From Euonymus europaeus (taxonomy: Eukaryota; Streptophyta; Magnoliopsida; Celastrales; Celastraceae): 64,000 nucleotides of DNA. Positions 23,668-35,950 of this stretch are shown here, piece by piece. The notes below the pieces were generated by a model that had not been told where the DNA came from, did no database searches, and worked only from the letters and a program-made list of their open reading frames with translations. The DNA is taken from contig OY756957.1 of assembly GCA_963580455.1 (NCBI GenBank), positions 26,814,501 to 26,878,500 on the forward strand, given 5' to 3'. A program made the position numbers and the translations under genes. The stretch's first letter is position 1, and every line of letters starts with the position of its first letter.

Positions 23668-25990
23668 TAAACAAACGACGAGCTCAAAAAGAGTCACAGA
23701 GAGAGCAAGCGTGATTAGGGTTCGTGAAACGAGAAGCAATTTTGGGGGTCATCCAATAAAGTCTGGTGGATTTGGGTAACAGAGAGGAACCCTAACTCTT
23801 ATTTTCATGCTAAATTGGTATTCAATTTTTGGTTTAGGTTCGAGTTGGCGACTTGGCGTGCTGATGATTCGCGACAGAGAGACACTGCGTGAGGGGTTGG
23901 ACTAGGAGTTAAAGGCGATGTCTGGGTTTATAGGGATGTCCCCGAAGGGGTTTCCTCTCGGTACGGACGTGGATTGCCACGGCTTTGATTTTTGATTGGC
24001 CCAAGTTGAGCTTTTCTTCTGGACGGCCCAGTTTAGTTGTTGAATTGGACTGGGTGATTGGTCTCCGAGGCCCGTTAATCAGCCAACTTTATTGGGCTGA
24101 GCCGAGACCCAAATGAATTCATAACACCACCAACTTGGAAATTCATATCAATTCGACAATTCCTAACAAAAAAATAAAAATAAAAAATCAATTCCATAAA
24201 TACATTATGGTTTTTCTCTCTCTCATACTTCTTAAAAAAGGGGATTGAAATTTTAGGCATCAGATCTCTCCAACTCCAACTGAGATTTTAATCTGTCAAA
24301 TCTCCCTTTGAAAACCCTTATGAAGACTTGGAAGAAGGAGAACACTTCATCATCATCTGTTTCTTCCATTTCACTCATCTCACTCAACTTTTGACGACAT
24401 TAGAGGTGGAATCAACATCAGATATTAGGGGCAGAAATTTGTGTGGGGTCAGAATTTTTCATGGATTGTATATATATATCACTTGTTAACATTATATAAA
24501 ATTTAAAACCACTTTCATAAATTCAATATATTTTTTTTTTGAGTTCTCATGTTTTGATAACGTTACATAACAACCACATTGAGAATTCGATTAAACAAAT
24601 AGATAATTATTGAATCATTCATCTCCATTCCATTTCGCAATTGCTGCTTCACAATCTTTCATAGTTAAAAATATTTTATCTTCAATTGCAGTTGACGGAT
24701 AAATTTAAATAGGGACGAAGGGATTAGGTGAGGTGGAGGACTAAAAGAAGGCTTAGTGGAGAACAACAATTAATCCCCTTATTGGATTGGGATATTTAAG
24801 ATTGAGCTTTTAAGTTCATCGACAATAAGTTCATCGACACACCAATATCCGAGAACGCCATGATTAGAAAGCTCAATCTATGTATTCAGGTGGAAATGTG
24901 TGAACATGAAATTGTGCACATAATCACACACATTCAAGTATTGTCCCTTCCAGCTGAGGGGACCCTACAAGATCTATGGCTTGTTGTATATTTGACTTGG
25001 CTTGATAATGATTTTAGTCATGACATAAGGGAATTCGTGTGAAATATGGTCATCCTTTTATTTTATATTTGACATCTATTTGTTAGTTTTGAAGTTGGCA
25101 TGGATCCCTAATGAATCATGCCTCTAGAGCCAATAGTCATGGAAAATGACAACAAATCTTGCAATTTTGACACCAATAATCGAGACTTTAGGATGTGGAG
25201 GATGAAAAGGGACAAATTACCAAATCAAATAAGAAACATATTCAACATATATATATATATATATATACACAGTAATGCTCGTATACGGACGCGCGTGAAT
25301 TTTTAACTTCTCCTTCACAAATTTCAGACTTGTGGGGTCCAAAACAGTGGGCCCCACAAGGAAAACACTTTTGTGATGAAAAAAAACAAAAGGGCCCGTA
25401 AATGCTCACATACGAACGTCTGTATGTGAGCATTTTCGTATATATATATATTTCTAGGGTAGGTGATTAGTGTAAGTGTGTCATGATAGTAACGTAATAA
25501 GTATATTATTATTTTTAGCTCAATTAGTTTATAAAAGTCTAATATTTGAGCTTTGTTCATGATACAACTGCTAGCCTACTACTATGACCTAATTCAAAAC
25601 AGCCTACATGGATCGAGCCAAGTTACCCTCGGACAACTTAGGATTAGGGCATGAATTCCAATCCAGATGATTATCTAATGCGGTCATATTTTTGGGGTCT
25701 CAAGCATTATTCTAATATTCATGTAAGCCCCATCAATCTCAATCCAGCTATAATCTATTTTGGCTAACAACCTTGAACAGGTCAAGCCGTAGCACACACT
25801 TGGCCTGACACAAGCTAAAAGCATGAAAGCAGGTCCATGGCACGTGCACATCTCCTGCTCGAGCAGTCATCACCTCGTCCTCTGCATGAACTCCCGCTCA
25901 TTTACCCATATAAATTTGGAAACCCATTCAAGAGTCAAAGAACCAAACAAAACCAAATACGTTTCTCTCTAGTTTCAGGTACTATTTCCA
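23668..25990. other. Divergent intergenic region between the R3H and MFS genes
   Basis: This region must contain the 5' leader and promoter of the R3H gene (minus) on the left and of the MFS gene (plus) on the right. A MITE sits at about 25268-25441 within an AT dinucleotide run. A frame at 25118-25306 (NNRDFRMWRMKRDKL) faintly resembles Copia gag sequence but is too short to call. Otherwise I see nothing coding. Confidence 0.45.
25268..25441. mobile_element. TA-flanked MITE with a hairpin end
   Basis: The left end (AATGCTCGTATACGGACG) and the reverse complement of the right end (AAATGCTCACATACAGACG) match, giving inverted repeats around about 170 bp set in (TA)n tracts. This suggests a TA target site, as for Tc1/mariner-type MITEs. 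The right end itself holds a perfect 14 bp stem with an 8-base loop: AAATGCTCACATAC at 25400-25413 pairs with 25422-25435. No coding capacity. Confidence 0.6.
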
Positions 25991-28900
25991 ATGGAGTGGA
26001 AGATTGAGTTTAGAGAGCTGAGGCCTCTGCTTCACTTGCTGTTGCCACTATGTTTTCATTGGATTGCAGAGGAGATGACTGTTTCTGTTCTTGTTGATGT
26101 GGTTACTTCTGCTCTGTGTCCTGGCCAGACTACTTGTTCTCAAGCTATTTATATCAACGGTCTCCAACAAACGGTACCATCACAAAAACAAAATGGGATT
26201 GTTCAATTTTATTTTTAAATTTTTTGTAATTGGTGGAAAAATCTATGCTTTGTGGGATTCTTTTCGATATTGGTGGTTTTGTGATTTTTTTCTATATGGG
26301 TTTATGAGAATTTTGAAAACCCTCGATTTTCTAACAGAGTTCATTCTACATATTTGTTCATTTGAGTATGTAAATTCTCGAAGGCAACTCTGGTATGGAA
26401 TTGGGATTAATTGAAAGATTAGATGATTTCAATTTCTGATACAAGCTGTTTGTAATTTCTGTTGGACACCCAAAAAAAAAACCTTTGAAACTGCTTTATT
26501 TTCCATGCTCTTGACTGCAAATTTTTATGCATACACTTTGAAGTTTGAACAATTTAGTGAGTATTTTGGATTCATATATCTGTAATTCATCATAGATTTT
26601 ATAATATACTCTCTCTTGCTGTTCTACCTTCATCTTAATCAGAAACAAGAGTTACGTAGATAATCAGAGGTAAAATTTTATGTACTGATTTGGAGTCGTC
26701 AGGTGGATGAAGGATGTATGCGGGGCAGTAAAAAGTTCATTTCAATCACAATTGCTGATTTTGGATTTGGGGAGATCAGTTTCCTAGAATTGATAGGAAG
26801 GTTTCTTTTAGTGAACAAACGGCGAAATTAAAAGACTTCTTCCTGTTTGGAAGCTAATGATGGGAAGCTGGCGGATCTCTTTTCTTTTCCATTATTGAAA
26901 AATCAGGCATCATGTTGATTGTTCCTAAAGTTTTAATATTTATTGAAGTCAACGGCTAGAGCGATTATACAATACTTGCCTTTTGTAAATTTTTATGATG
27001 AGTGATGAGTGTAGATGTACACAGATATCAGTTTTTTAAGCTCTTCTTATCACTGATTCCATAATTACCTTCTTAAATTTAGATACATTAAAGAAAGTTA
27101 ACCTTTGCAGTTTATTCTATACCAAGTGTCATATCTATAATCTATAACGTGCAATTCTGGTCTTTGATGTTTATGAAAGTTGTAAATTTACTTTCATACT
27201 CATCTCTATGAGCTGTAAATTTAGTTTGATGTTTTCTACAAATTTACTGAAATGTTTATGTGATTATCCTAGACAATTTCCTTTCTAGGTTGTTGGAATT
27301 TTCAAGATGTTGGTACTTCCTCTTCTGGGTCAACTTGCAGATGAGTATGGGCGCAAACCACTGCTCCTCGTAACTGTGTCCACAACCATAATCCCTTTCA
27401 GTATGTTATAAATGAATATTCTTCAAGAAAGCTTAGAAACCCTCAACAGCGTATACTTCATTTGATATCTGATGTTAGTCATCATAAATGCACAATCACC
27501 CTGAAATTGATGTTTCCATTAATGTATTTCTTTTGAATGCCGTGCTCATTTTCAGCATTACTTGCCTTGGATCAGTCCAAGGAATCTGTATATGCTTATT
27601 ATGCACTTCGTACAGTGTCATATATAATAAGCCAGGGCAGCATTTTCTGCATCGCTGTTGCTTATGTGGTAAGACTTTTCTTCATTGATTGAATATATAA
27701 AGGATGTAGAGAAAGAGAAGTCACATTTTCCTTTCATTTGTAGGCCGATGTTATCAATGTAAGCAAGAGGGCTGCAGCATTTAGTTGGATAACCGGTCTC
27801 TTCTCTGCCTCACATGTCCTTGGTAATGTTTTGGCTCGTTTCCTCCCTGAGAAGTATATATTTGTGGTATTGTACTTCAACTAGCCTTGTCGCTCATTTT
27901 TGTGTGGCTGTTTCATTGTTTCCTGACTCTATGATTGTTCTTAAAGTAACTCAGCACTTTGTTTCAGGTTTCAATAGCTCTTCTGACCTTTTGTCCGGTT
28001 TATATGCAACTCTTTCTCGTTGAGACTGTCGAACCAAAACCACCTAGAGTTCATAGTTCTTCATTCTTGACCAAGACAAAGAAGGTGTTGCATACACGAT
28101 ATGAATCAATGAAGGATGCTGCAGCAATAGTGATAAGCAGGTAATTAGCATTTTAACAGAGACTGATATAGAACAAGTCATTTCTCACTCTTTAATATTT
28201 ACTGATTTTCAGCCGAACACTTGGGGGAATTTCTCTCGTTTCCTTCTTCTATGAGTTGGGTATGTCTGGCATTGGCTCTGTCTTACTGGTATGTTCGTTA
28301 TCAATGTAATAATAAAACCAAGTCTGACATTTTTGCCATAACTATTAGGCCAATCTTAGGAAAGGACAAGGAAAATTATATTGTTCTGTGTAACTCACCC
28401 AAATCTTCTTGTTGGCACTTGCAGTTCTATCTGAAGGCAGTGTTTGGTTTTGACAAGAAGCAATTTTCAGAAATCCTGATGATGGTTGGAATTGGTTCAA
28501 TTGTCTCTCAAGTATGATTCTTTCGATAGCAAATTTTTCTTCGTCGTTTTTATTTGCTCGAATGAAGGACTGACTTCATATGCTTTGGAAAGAAGCATGT
28601 TGGTCTTTTTACAACAAACTTAGTTCTTCGGCCTGCCTAACATATTTCGTTTTTGATGCACCTAGATCGTTTTGCTTCCGATTATCAATCCACTGGTTGG
28701 CGAAAAAGTGATACTGTGCTTAGCCTTACTTTCATCAATAGCTTATGTAAGTGGCCTTGATAATCCTCCAAATCCGAAAGCATAACAGATGGAAGCTCTA
28801 ATCATTGCTTCTTCTTTTGTTTTTCCTTTTTTGGGTTTGCACAGGCAGTGCTGTATGGTTTGGCATGGGCACCTTGGGTATGTACCTTGCTCTCTTGATA

Positions 28901-29984
28901 ATACAATTTTTGCTATTTGGGGTTCTCGTTTATATATTTTGGTCGTTATAATGGGAAGTCATTGCCAAAATGCAGGTGCCGTACTTAAGTGCTTCATTTG
29001 GAGTCATTTATGTCCTTGTGAAACCTTCTGTAAGTGTCATTGCCCATCATGTTTAAAGCTTCTCATTATGGATAAACATTATTGAGTTCCATGGTCATTG
29101 GCTTATTGTTGACAATGTTAATTCTCAACACGCAGACTTATGCTATTATTTCTAGATCAGCAAGCTCAACCAATCAGGTGTGAAAGATATCCTTCCACTT
29201 TTCTTTCTTTTTCTTTCACCTCAATTTCCATGAGCCTGTTGCACATTCACTGATATTAGACCATATACATTTATAGAATTTCATACTTCTAAGTTCTAAG
29301 TAGGCTGCAGAAGTTTGGTTCCGATGCCGTGTGGATGATATAAACATATGGACCTTCTAGTCCCTCAGGGAACAACTTCTGTTTGATCATTGATTCTGAT
29401 TCACTATCAAGTTGAAACAGAACAAACTGTATGGATTTGTTCTGAATTCACCAACTAATTATGCAATATTACACAATCCCCAAAACGAGCTGATACATGA
29501 TTTCCTTTTCTAATAAAATTTTATTTTCTACCAAACAATAAGATCGGTATCAGTTTTGGAGCTGGTAGTACTAGTACCTAAATGCACATTTCAGAACATT
29601 CTTGCTTACATGATCTCTACTTGCCCTATTTTACGTCGCTCCTTACAGGGAAAGGCGCAAGGATTCATTGCAGGAGTGCAAGCAATAGCAAGTCTGTTAT
29701 CTCCACTAGCAATGAGCCCATTAACTAGTGAGTACTTGAGCATAAACTGATGGTTTCGAGAGTAAAATCCCTGATCATTTCTATTTTTTTTTACTGTTAA
29801 CTGTTCTGTTGTTGTTTCAGCTTGGTTCCTATCCAGCAATGCTCCTTTTGACTGCAAAGGCTTCAGCATCATAGTGGCATCGATATGCTTGGTGATTTCT
29901 TTGTGTTGCGCTTGCCTGGTTAAACCAGAAGAATGGTCTGGCATGGAGTCCAAGGAAGACCTCGAATCACCGCTTTTACGTTAA
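25991..29984 (+). CDS. MFS transporter, hippocampus-abundant-transcript-like
   Basis: Thirteen exons: 25991-26173, 27289-27400, 27556-27668, 27744-27866, 27968-28140, 28213-28288, 28425-28511, 28666-28746, 28845-28877, 28976-29029, 29136-29177, 29649-29727 and 29821-29984. They total 1320 nt and 439 residues, all with GT-AG junctions. The protein is highly hydrophobic with about twelve membrane helices in two halves. The loop after helix 2 carries the MFS signature [30 protein letters not shown] and [15 protein letters not shown] fit plant proteins annotated as tetracycline-transporter-like or hippocampus abundant transcript-like. The substrate of this plant family is not established to my knowledge. 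Exons 7-11 are each a multiple of three (87, 81, 33, 54, 42 nt), so skipping any would keep frame. The polar C terminus ends [11 protein letters not shown]. Confidence 0.92.
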
Positions 29985-31027
29985 ACTTAATCATCATAAC
30001 ATAATCAGTTTCACAATAATATTCCAATGAGTTCATGTAAATATTAGTTTGCTTTTGACCAAGGTTGTAACTATGAACAAAAAGGTTATTTTCAGAACAT
30101 ACGGCTACTGCATGCAGCAGTATATCTGCATATGGAGTCTCAGATACCATATTGCAAATATTAATTGCCCGAATCTGGCATATCGTATAAGATCTCAATT
30201 TGTCAAATGTATGTTTTTTTATGAACTTTAATCTCGGTCATATCCAACGGCTGAGATGAGAGTCTGTAATAGTATAGTATACTATATATTTCATAAAATA
30301 AGCACGTGACCGATTGGTAACCTTGGTACGCCATATATGCACTACTGGTTCCTTCCATGGTTTTGGGGAATCTATTCTATAGTACTATTATATTAGTACC
30401 CTAGCTGGCTACCTATAAATCCCACCCACTTTCTTTGCCTCCCACGTTCATTGCCTTCTTTGTTGGAGTAGGTTGGCTTTTGTATTCCCATTTGTCATCA
30501 TCAACGACTCCACTGCTAACTCCACAACTCTGATAGAACTTTTGTTTTTTTGTTTGTCCTTGTGGATTGGTAAAAGTAAACAACCCTTTTTTTGTTTTGT
30601 TTGCAAGTTTTTTTTTTTTTTTTTTTGAGAAAATATTTGCAAGTTATCTTGCTTGTATATATATATATATATAAGCTTTGTTTAGTCCCCTTGTCAAGTA
30701 ATAAAAGGACTTTAAAAAAAGTTTCAACACTAGACATCATACCCTTGAATTTTTTATGTACAATTTAATCAGGTGTCCTCAACCCTAAGTTATCGTCTAA
30801 CACGCTGTTTAGGATATCATTTCCAACCAAACTAGACCACATAGTTTTCTCAGGGTGCCGACATAATGAGTACTAGATGAGCTATAGAACGTCATGTTCC
30901 ATCGCAATTTTATATAGTTTTTATCATATCATGTCCTACTTTTTTTTCCCACGAAAAAGTTATTTGGACGCTTTTACACATTATTGGACCTCTCATGTGA
31001 GGAAGAGACTCTTCTGTTTGTTCTCCA
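29985..31027. other. Intergenic region between the MFS and GDSL genes
   Basis: It includes the 3' UTR of the MFS gene, a T-run at 30609-30626 and a TA dinucleotide run at 30656-30673. CTATAAATCCC near 30412 could be a TATA box, but it lies about 600 bp before the GDSL start codon. No other feature was supported. Confidence 0.4.
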
Positions 31028-32581
31028 ATGGAAAAGCACAGAAGCTTCATCTTTTTTTTTCATCTCTTCTCCTTCACAATCACTACTTCAGCTGGTATTT
31101 TTTTTATGTATATATGTATAATGTATTGTTTCGAGAGCATTATCTGTCTGCTCACTTTTCATTTGTCATTATTTTCTGTATTTGAAGGTTTTGCAGGCCA
31201 AGAACTACATAAACAGCACCATAAGGCTGTTAAACTGTTTGTATTTGGAGACTCATATGTCGATACTGGGAATCGAAAGAAATCGGATAGTAGTTCATGG
31301 ATGGAACCTTATGGTATCACTTTCCCCGGTAAACCAGCAGGCCGATTCTCCGATGGTCGTGTCCTCACCGATTATGTAGGTACACATCTCAATCTCATAA
31401 TACTCTGCTTTCACTTTTTTTTGTTAACAGAGTCTATAAAAGTTACTAGTTCTAATATTGAGTTTAGGATTTAGAATTTGGGATGTTGGTCGTCGTGAGA
31501 AACTTATGTGCGGTTGTCTAAATAATAAACTTGTCTGATGTTATTCTCGATAAAAAAAAGAAATAAAGAAGAAAGGGAACCACCCCAAATGTTTGGGATT
31601 GAAGCTGATTCTTGTTTTGGATTGTATGTATCAGCTTCTTTTTTGGGAGTAAAATCTCCATTGCCATATAAACAGAGAAATCAAGCCACAAAATCGCATT
31701 TACAATATGGAATGAACTTTGCATATGGAGGCAGTGGAGTTTTCAACACAATCTACCATGTCCCAAATATTTCTACTCAAATCAACTTTTTCCAGAAACT
31801 AGTCGAAGGAAAGTTGTACACCAAATCCGAGCTCAACTCCTCCGTTGCTCTCATATCGCTAGCAGGCAACGACTACACTACTTTCATAGCTCGAAATGGT
31901 GGCAGAACTGAGGTATGCACGAGTGTTCATGCAATCAGACCAAATATGGATATAGATTAATTATGTCAATTCCAAAAAACTTTCTTTTGTTGGTAGGGGT
32001 TTGAAGAATTCACGAGGTTAGTGATTATACAACTAATCAAGAATCTAAAGCAAATTGGCGACTTGGGTTTGCGAAGAATTATGGTTACAGCAATCGAGCC
32101 TCTCGGATGCTTGCCAACAAATTCTGCTCTATCTTCCTACAAAAGTTGCAACAAAACTAGCAATGCGTTCGCCAAGTTCCACAACAAGTTGTTAAAGAAA
32201 TCAGTGCACGAACTAAACCGTAGAAGCGGGAGATTCGAGTGCGGGATCTTGGATCTCTACAAAGCATTCATGTCAGCGATTAAGAGATCGCATCGTTCAG
32301 GTGATGATGATGAGATGGTGAACAAATTTTGTTTAATTAATTACAATGGATTACAAAGAGTACTAATTATTTGTTGTTCGATAGGGATACTGAAGCCATG
32401 TTGTGTAGGTGTGAGCAGTAAGTATGGATGTGGAAGTGTTGATGAGAATGGAGAAAAAAAGTATTTGGTGTGTAGTAATCCCAAATTGTCAATCTTTTGG
32501 GATGAAGTACACCCTTCACAGAATGGCTGGCATTCTATTTATTTGGCTCTGCGATCAGAAATTCATAAGCTAAGACTCTAA
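31028..32581 (+). CDS. GDSL esterase/lipase, intact
   Basis: The exons are 31028-31094, 31197-31379, 31635-31912, 31997-32300 and 32385-32581, for 342 residues. Residues 1-22 form a signal peptide (hydrophobic FIFFFHLFSFTIT core), so the enzyme is probably secreted. Block I is FVFGDSYVDTGN with nucleophile Ser42. The oxyanion-hole GND is at 161-163 (SLAGNDY). Block V is DEVHPSQNGW with Asp317 and His320, so the catalytic set is complete. Known plant GDSL enzymes hydrolyse acyl or acetyl esters of lipids, cutin monomers or secondary metabolites; the substrate here is unknown. The first intron (102 nt) and fourth intron (84 nt) are both multiples of three and free of stops. An alternative acceptor nine bases upstream of 31197 would add three residues. 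A broken paralogue follows at 34.1 kb. Confidence 0.9.
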
Positions 32582-32904
32582 AAGTGCCTTCTTGTCAATT
32601 CAGAAATACTTAGGTTCGGTTTTATTTAGAGAAATAATTCAATACTATGGTCTTCCGGCCTCTGTTTATCTTTCATTGATGTATAATGGCTGGGAATGGG
32701 TCGGGCCCGACTAGACCAATCGCATTGGCAAATATTGGCAGTCATTACCGACCTGACATTGTCAGGTTGGTATTATTATCGATCAATAAAAAATTATAAA
32801 AATATATTTTTCATTCCTTAAAAACTTAAACAAGCATGATAACATGTTATAACTCATAAACAATATCAAAATCATGAATTAATTATAAATTTATAATACA
32901 CGTC

Positions 32905-33729
32905 AGCGGCGGCCCTGGGGTGGGGCGACAGGGGCGGCCGCCCAGGGCTCCCAAAATCCGGGGGCCCCAAATTTTTTTTTTTGTATTAATTGGTTATAAT
33001 GTATGTATATAATTTATTCTTTGCAATGGAAGGCATGTTGTTTCTCTTGTGACTTAGTGATAAGTTGTTTACTTTGGTCTGCGAGAGGTTTGAGGTTCAA
33101 TCTCAAGTAGAGGCACCATATTTTTTCTTTATTTTTTTATCATAAAATTGAGCCCTCAAACCATAGTCCATCCCCAAGCCCCAATTCTTTATCATAAAAT
33201 TGGGCCCTCAAACCATAGTCCATCCCCAAGCCCCAATTTTTTCCATTTTTTGTAGTTAAAATTGGGTCCCAATTTCAAGTCCAAAGATCCGTTTTTTATA
33301 CTTAAAATTGGGCCTCCAATTTCAAGTTCAAAGTTATTTACTACAAGACGCAATTTCACTTTTAAAACCCTAATTTACATCTTCACCTCATTCACCTCTT
33401 TCTCTCGCCTCTCATCTCTGTAATCTATGTTCTGTCTCTCTCTCTCTCCAACCTCCAACGTCTTTATTTATGTGATTTCATGTAATTATAGTTTTAACTG
33501 AATATTTTAATGACTAGTTTAATTTTAATGTAATGACATTCAATGCGTGATGGCCTAACTTCCCAAAATTGGGTTCCAGCCATCAAAAATTTATTGTTGT
33601 TTTATTTGTTTGAATTTTTATTATTAATTTAAAAGTTATGACTATGTGTCAAAAAAAAATTCGGGGCGTTACCCCGAACCCCCAAAAAAAATTTCACCCC
33701 AGGCCCCAAATAGGCCAGGACCGCCCCCG
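32905..33729. mobile_element. Mutator-like element with perfect 9 bp TSDs
   Basis: ATACACGTC flanks both ends (32896-32904 and 33730-33738), and a 9 bp duplication points to the Mutator superfamily. The ends GCGGCGGCCCTGGGG and the reverse complement of CCAGGACCGCCCCC are inverted and GC-rich, unlike the AT-rich surroundings. The interior is non-coding. It holds a tRNA-like stretch with a B-box-like GAGGTTCAATCTC (about 33089-33101) and a tandem duplication of a roughly 42 bp unit (AAACCATAGTCCATCCCCAA at about 33159 and 33200). The element lies between the intact and the broken GDSL genes. Confidence 0.8.
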
Positions 33730-34084
33730 ATACACGTCTCCATAAAATTTAACATCATAAGTTCATTATATGTTATAACAATGATAATAATTATGAAATT
33801 AGCAAAGGCAATAACAATAATAGACTAGCATGAACAGTATGTGGAGTGTGATGGGTCAATTTTTTTGGGGTCTAGCATAATTCTTTGGGGCTTATTGATG
33901 CTTGTCCCATTGTATATTGGGCTTACTATCTTATTTGGCTGTTTGGCCCATTTTTCAGCCAACCGATTATTTATATTTCATGATTTGATCATCGATCGAT
34001 TCGTTATTCATATTATATATTTGTTGCTAATTGCTTCAATACGTAGTAGTAATGACAATTTATTTCGTTGATATATGCATGCAG

Positions 34085-35180
34085 AAGTTACTAATGTGAA
34101 GAAGTTGTTTGTGTTTGGGGATTCGCTTGTCAATGTCGGAAACTTCCCTGATAAAAGCCTCGGCGGATGGGTTGAGCCCTATGGGAAGACATTTCCTGGA
34201 AAACCCGCCGGGCGATTCTCAGATGGTCGTGTCTTGAGTGATTATATAGGTATATATATATATATATATATACATATTTTTTCAATAAATTGTGGGATTA
34301 TGTTATAAGTTTTCTCGGCAAATAATTGCAGCTTCATTTTTGGGTTTGGAAACTCCTGTTGCATTAAGGGAAGAACAAGCGTAGAGAAATCAAAACTAGA
34401 AAATGGGATGAACTTCGCGTGCGGAGGGAGCGTTGTCTTCGTTCATCTTGTAATCCAATCACGTCCTCCGAACATGACAGAACAAATCGATCATTTTCAA
34501 ACGACACTTGATGATGAGAAATTGTATACCAAAGCCGACCTTCAATCATCTGTTGCCTTTGTCAACATTAGAGTCAATGACTATGTTGCATATTACTTGG
34601 GTGAAAACAAAACGGTAAGCTAAGAAACTTGATTCTACCATAATAGCAATTAGCAAGGTTGGATTTTAATCTTTATATCTATATATATCTATCTATGGAG
34701 TGGTTCTCCTATACGGATGCACATTGTTGTCTCTCCTCCCCGTCTCTCTCGTTATGGCCGGCGATGGTTTCCGACAACTAATCTACCAAGTTGAAGCCCA
34801 TACCACCACAATCAAAACTCCATAACCTTGATCATCGACATCTCGTCTACAATTACATATGTTTATAATTTATGGTACTAATTGGGTTTGATAATGTGTG
34901 CAAGAGTTTGCCAAGTATAACTATAAAGGTGATCGACAAACTTGTCATCGACATCAAACGAATTCGAGACTTGGGAAAGCTAAAAATAGCCTTGACAGCA
35001 CTGATTCCCTTGGGATGTACACCAAAAACATCAAATTATTGGCACATGAGAGTTGCGATCGATGAAGTGACGAACAAGGTCATATAGTCTTGCTATCAGA
35101 AATTAAAGGAAGCATTGAAAGAATTAAAGTATGACGAAATCATTGATGTATTGAATTATGGTGTGGCTCATTATAATGAA
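34085..35180 (+). pseudogene. GDSL esterase/lipase, broken tandem paralogue
   Basis: Exon equivalents are readable at 34085-34249 (LFVFGDSLVNVGN with the Ser block, then GRFSDGRVLSDY), 34332-34614 and about 34915-35180. They correspond to exons 2-4 of the intact gene at 31 kb. No signal-peptide exon was found upstream. The second segment hits a TAG after REEQA at about 34380 and resumes in another frame from KSKLENGMNFACGGS, so it carries a frameshift. The GND block is changed to VND (NIRVNDY). The third segment has an in-frame TAG at 35085-35087. The final exon with the Asp-x-x-His pair is absent; an LTR-like sequence starts just after. It cannot encode an active enzyme. Confidence 0.85.
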
Positions 35181-35199
35181 GAATTGAATATTAAAGCCT

Positions 35200-35545
35200 A
35201 AAGGTAAACTTGAAGGCTTTGAGATAGAGACGAGGAGCCCGAATTGCGATTGCAGGGGTGTGGGGCGGTAGCCCCCGCGGTATGGTACGGTAGAGTTGAG
35301 CTGGACTTTTATGTATGAGGGTAGTTTTGTCTTTGTACATGGTGAAAACTAGGGTTTCGTATATAAACCATATTATCTCTTGTAAGCCGTACGCGGCAAT
35401 TATCATAGTGAAAGAAGAAGCTCCTCCGTGGACGCAGACTATATTGGCCGAACCACGTAAATCTCTGTGTCGAATCTTCTATTGTTTTGATTTCTTGTGC
35501 TTCTGTGATCTTATCTTGTGTGTGATCAATTTCAACACGATGTTT
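35200..35545 (+). mobile_element. LTR-like sequence (solo or truncated, Copia type)
   Basis: The order of features resembles the right part of a plant Copia LTR: GGGGCGGTAGCCCCCGCGG, then a TATATAAACC promoter-like box near 35360, then CCGAACCACGTAAATCTCTG and TTGTGTGTGATCAATTTCAA before ACA. I found neither a primer-binding site nor internal domains after it, and no second LTR. It is best described as a solo or truncated LTR. It starts where the 3' end of the GDSL pseudogene should be. Confidence 0.5.
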
Positions 35546-35950
35546 ATGGGGCAATGACATCCGTATTGAACCGACTTGCAGGTAAAAAAAATTAGGATGA
35601 GGGAACTCTTGAATTTTTCAGAGTCTATAGTTCTCATCGAATAATGTTTGAAGAAGAAAATGCAAAAATATTTTGTGATGTTAGTAGTACCATTAATTGC
35701 CTTTTCTTGATCATCAATCTTAATTAGGGGGATCATTTGATTTTGTATTTGTTTCATATTTTTACAGGAAGTTTAAAGTTTGATCCATTGGAGCAATGTT
35801 GTGGGTACAGATTTTGATCACTTATGTGGGATAGTAAAAAATGGAGAAATCATGTACAAACGATGACCCAAAGAGTTATCAATATTTTGAAATTTTGTTC
35901 ACTATTTGAGCAGTGTTACAAATCTCTTGTCTATTATCCTCAATCTATTA

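Noticed and set aside
23668..23739. Hydrophobic N-terminal extension of the R3H protein
   Set aside because: The extension starts at a TTG codon and has no ATG. MEGSVVEDL at 23667 is the family-like start.
25118..25306. Copia gag-like peptide NNRDFRMWRMKRDKL
   Set aside because: Only about 15 residues look similar, with no protease, integrase or reverse transcriptase nearby and no LTR pair.
30240..30300. Possible regulatory element with ATCCAACGGCTGAGAT
   Set aside because: The phrase recurs in many plant intergenic repeats. No terminus or function can be shown here.
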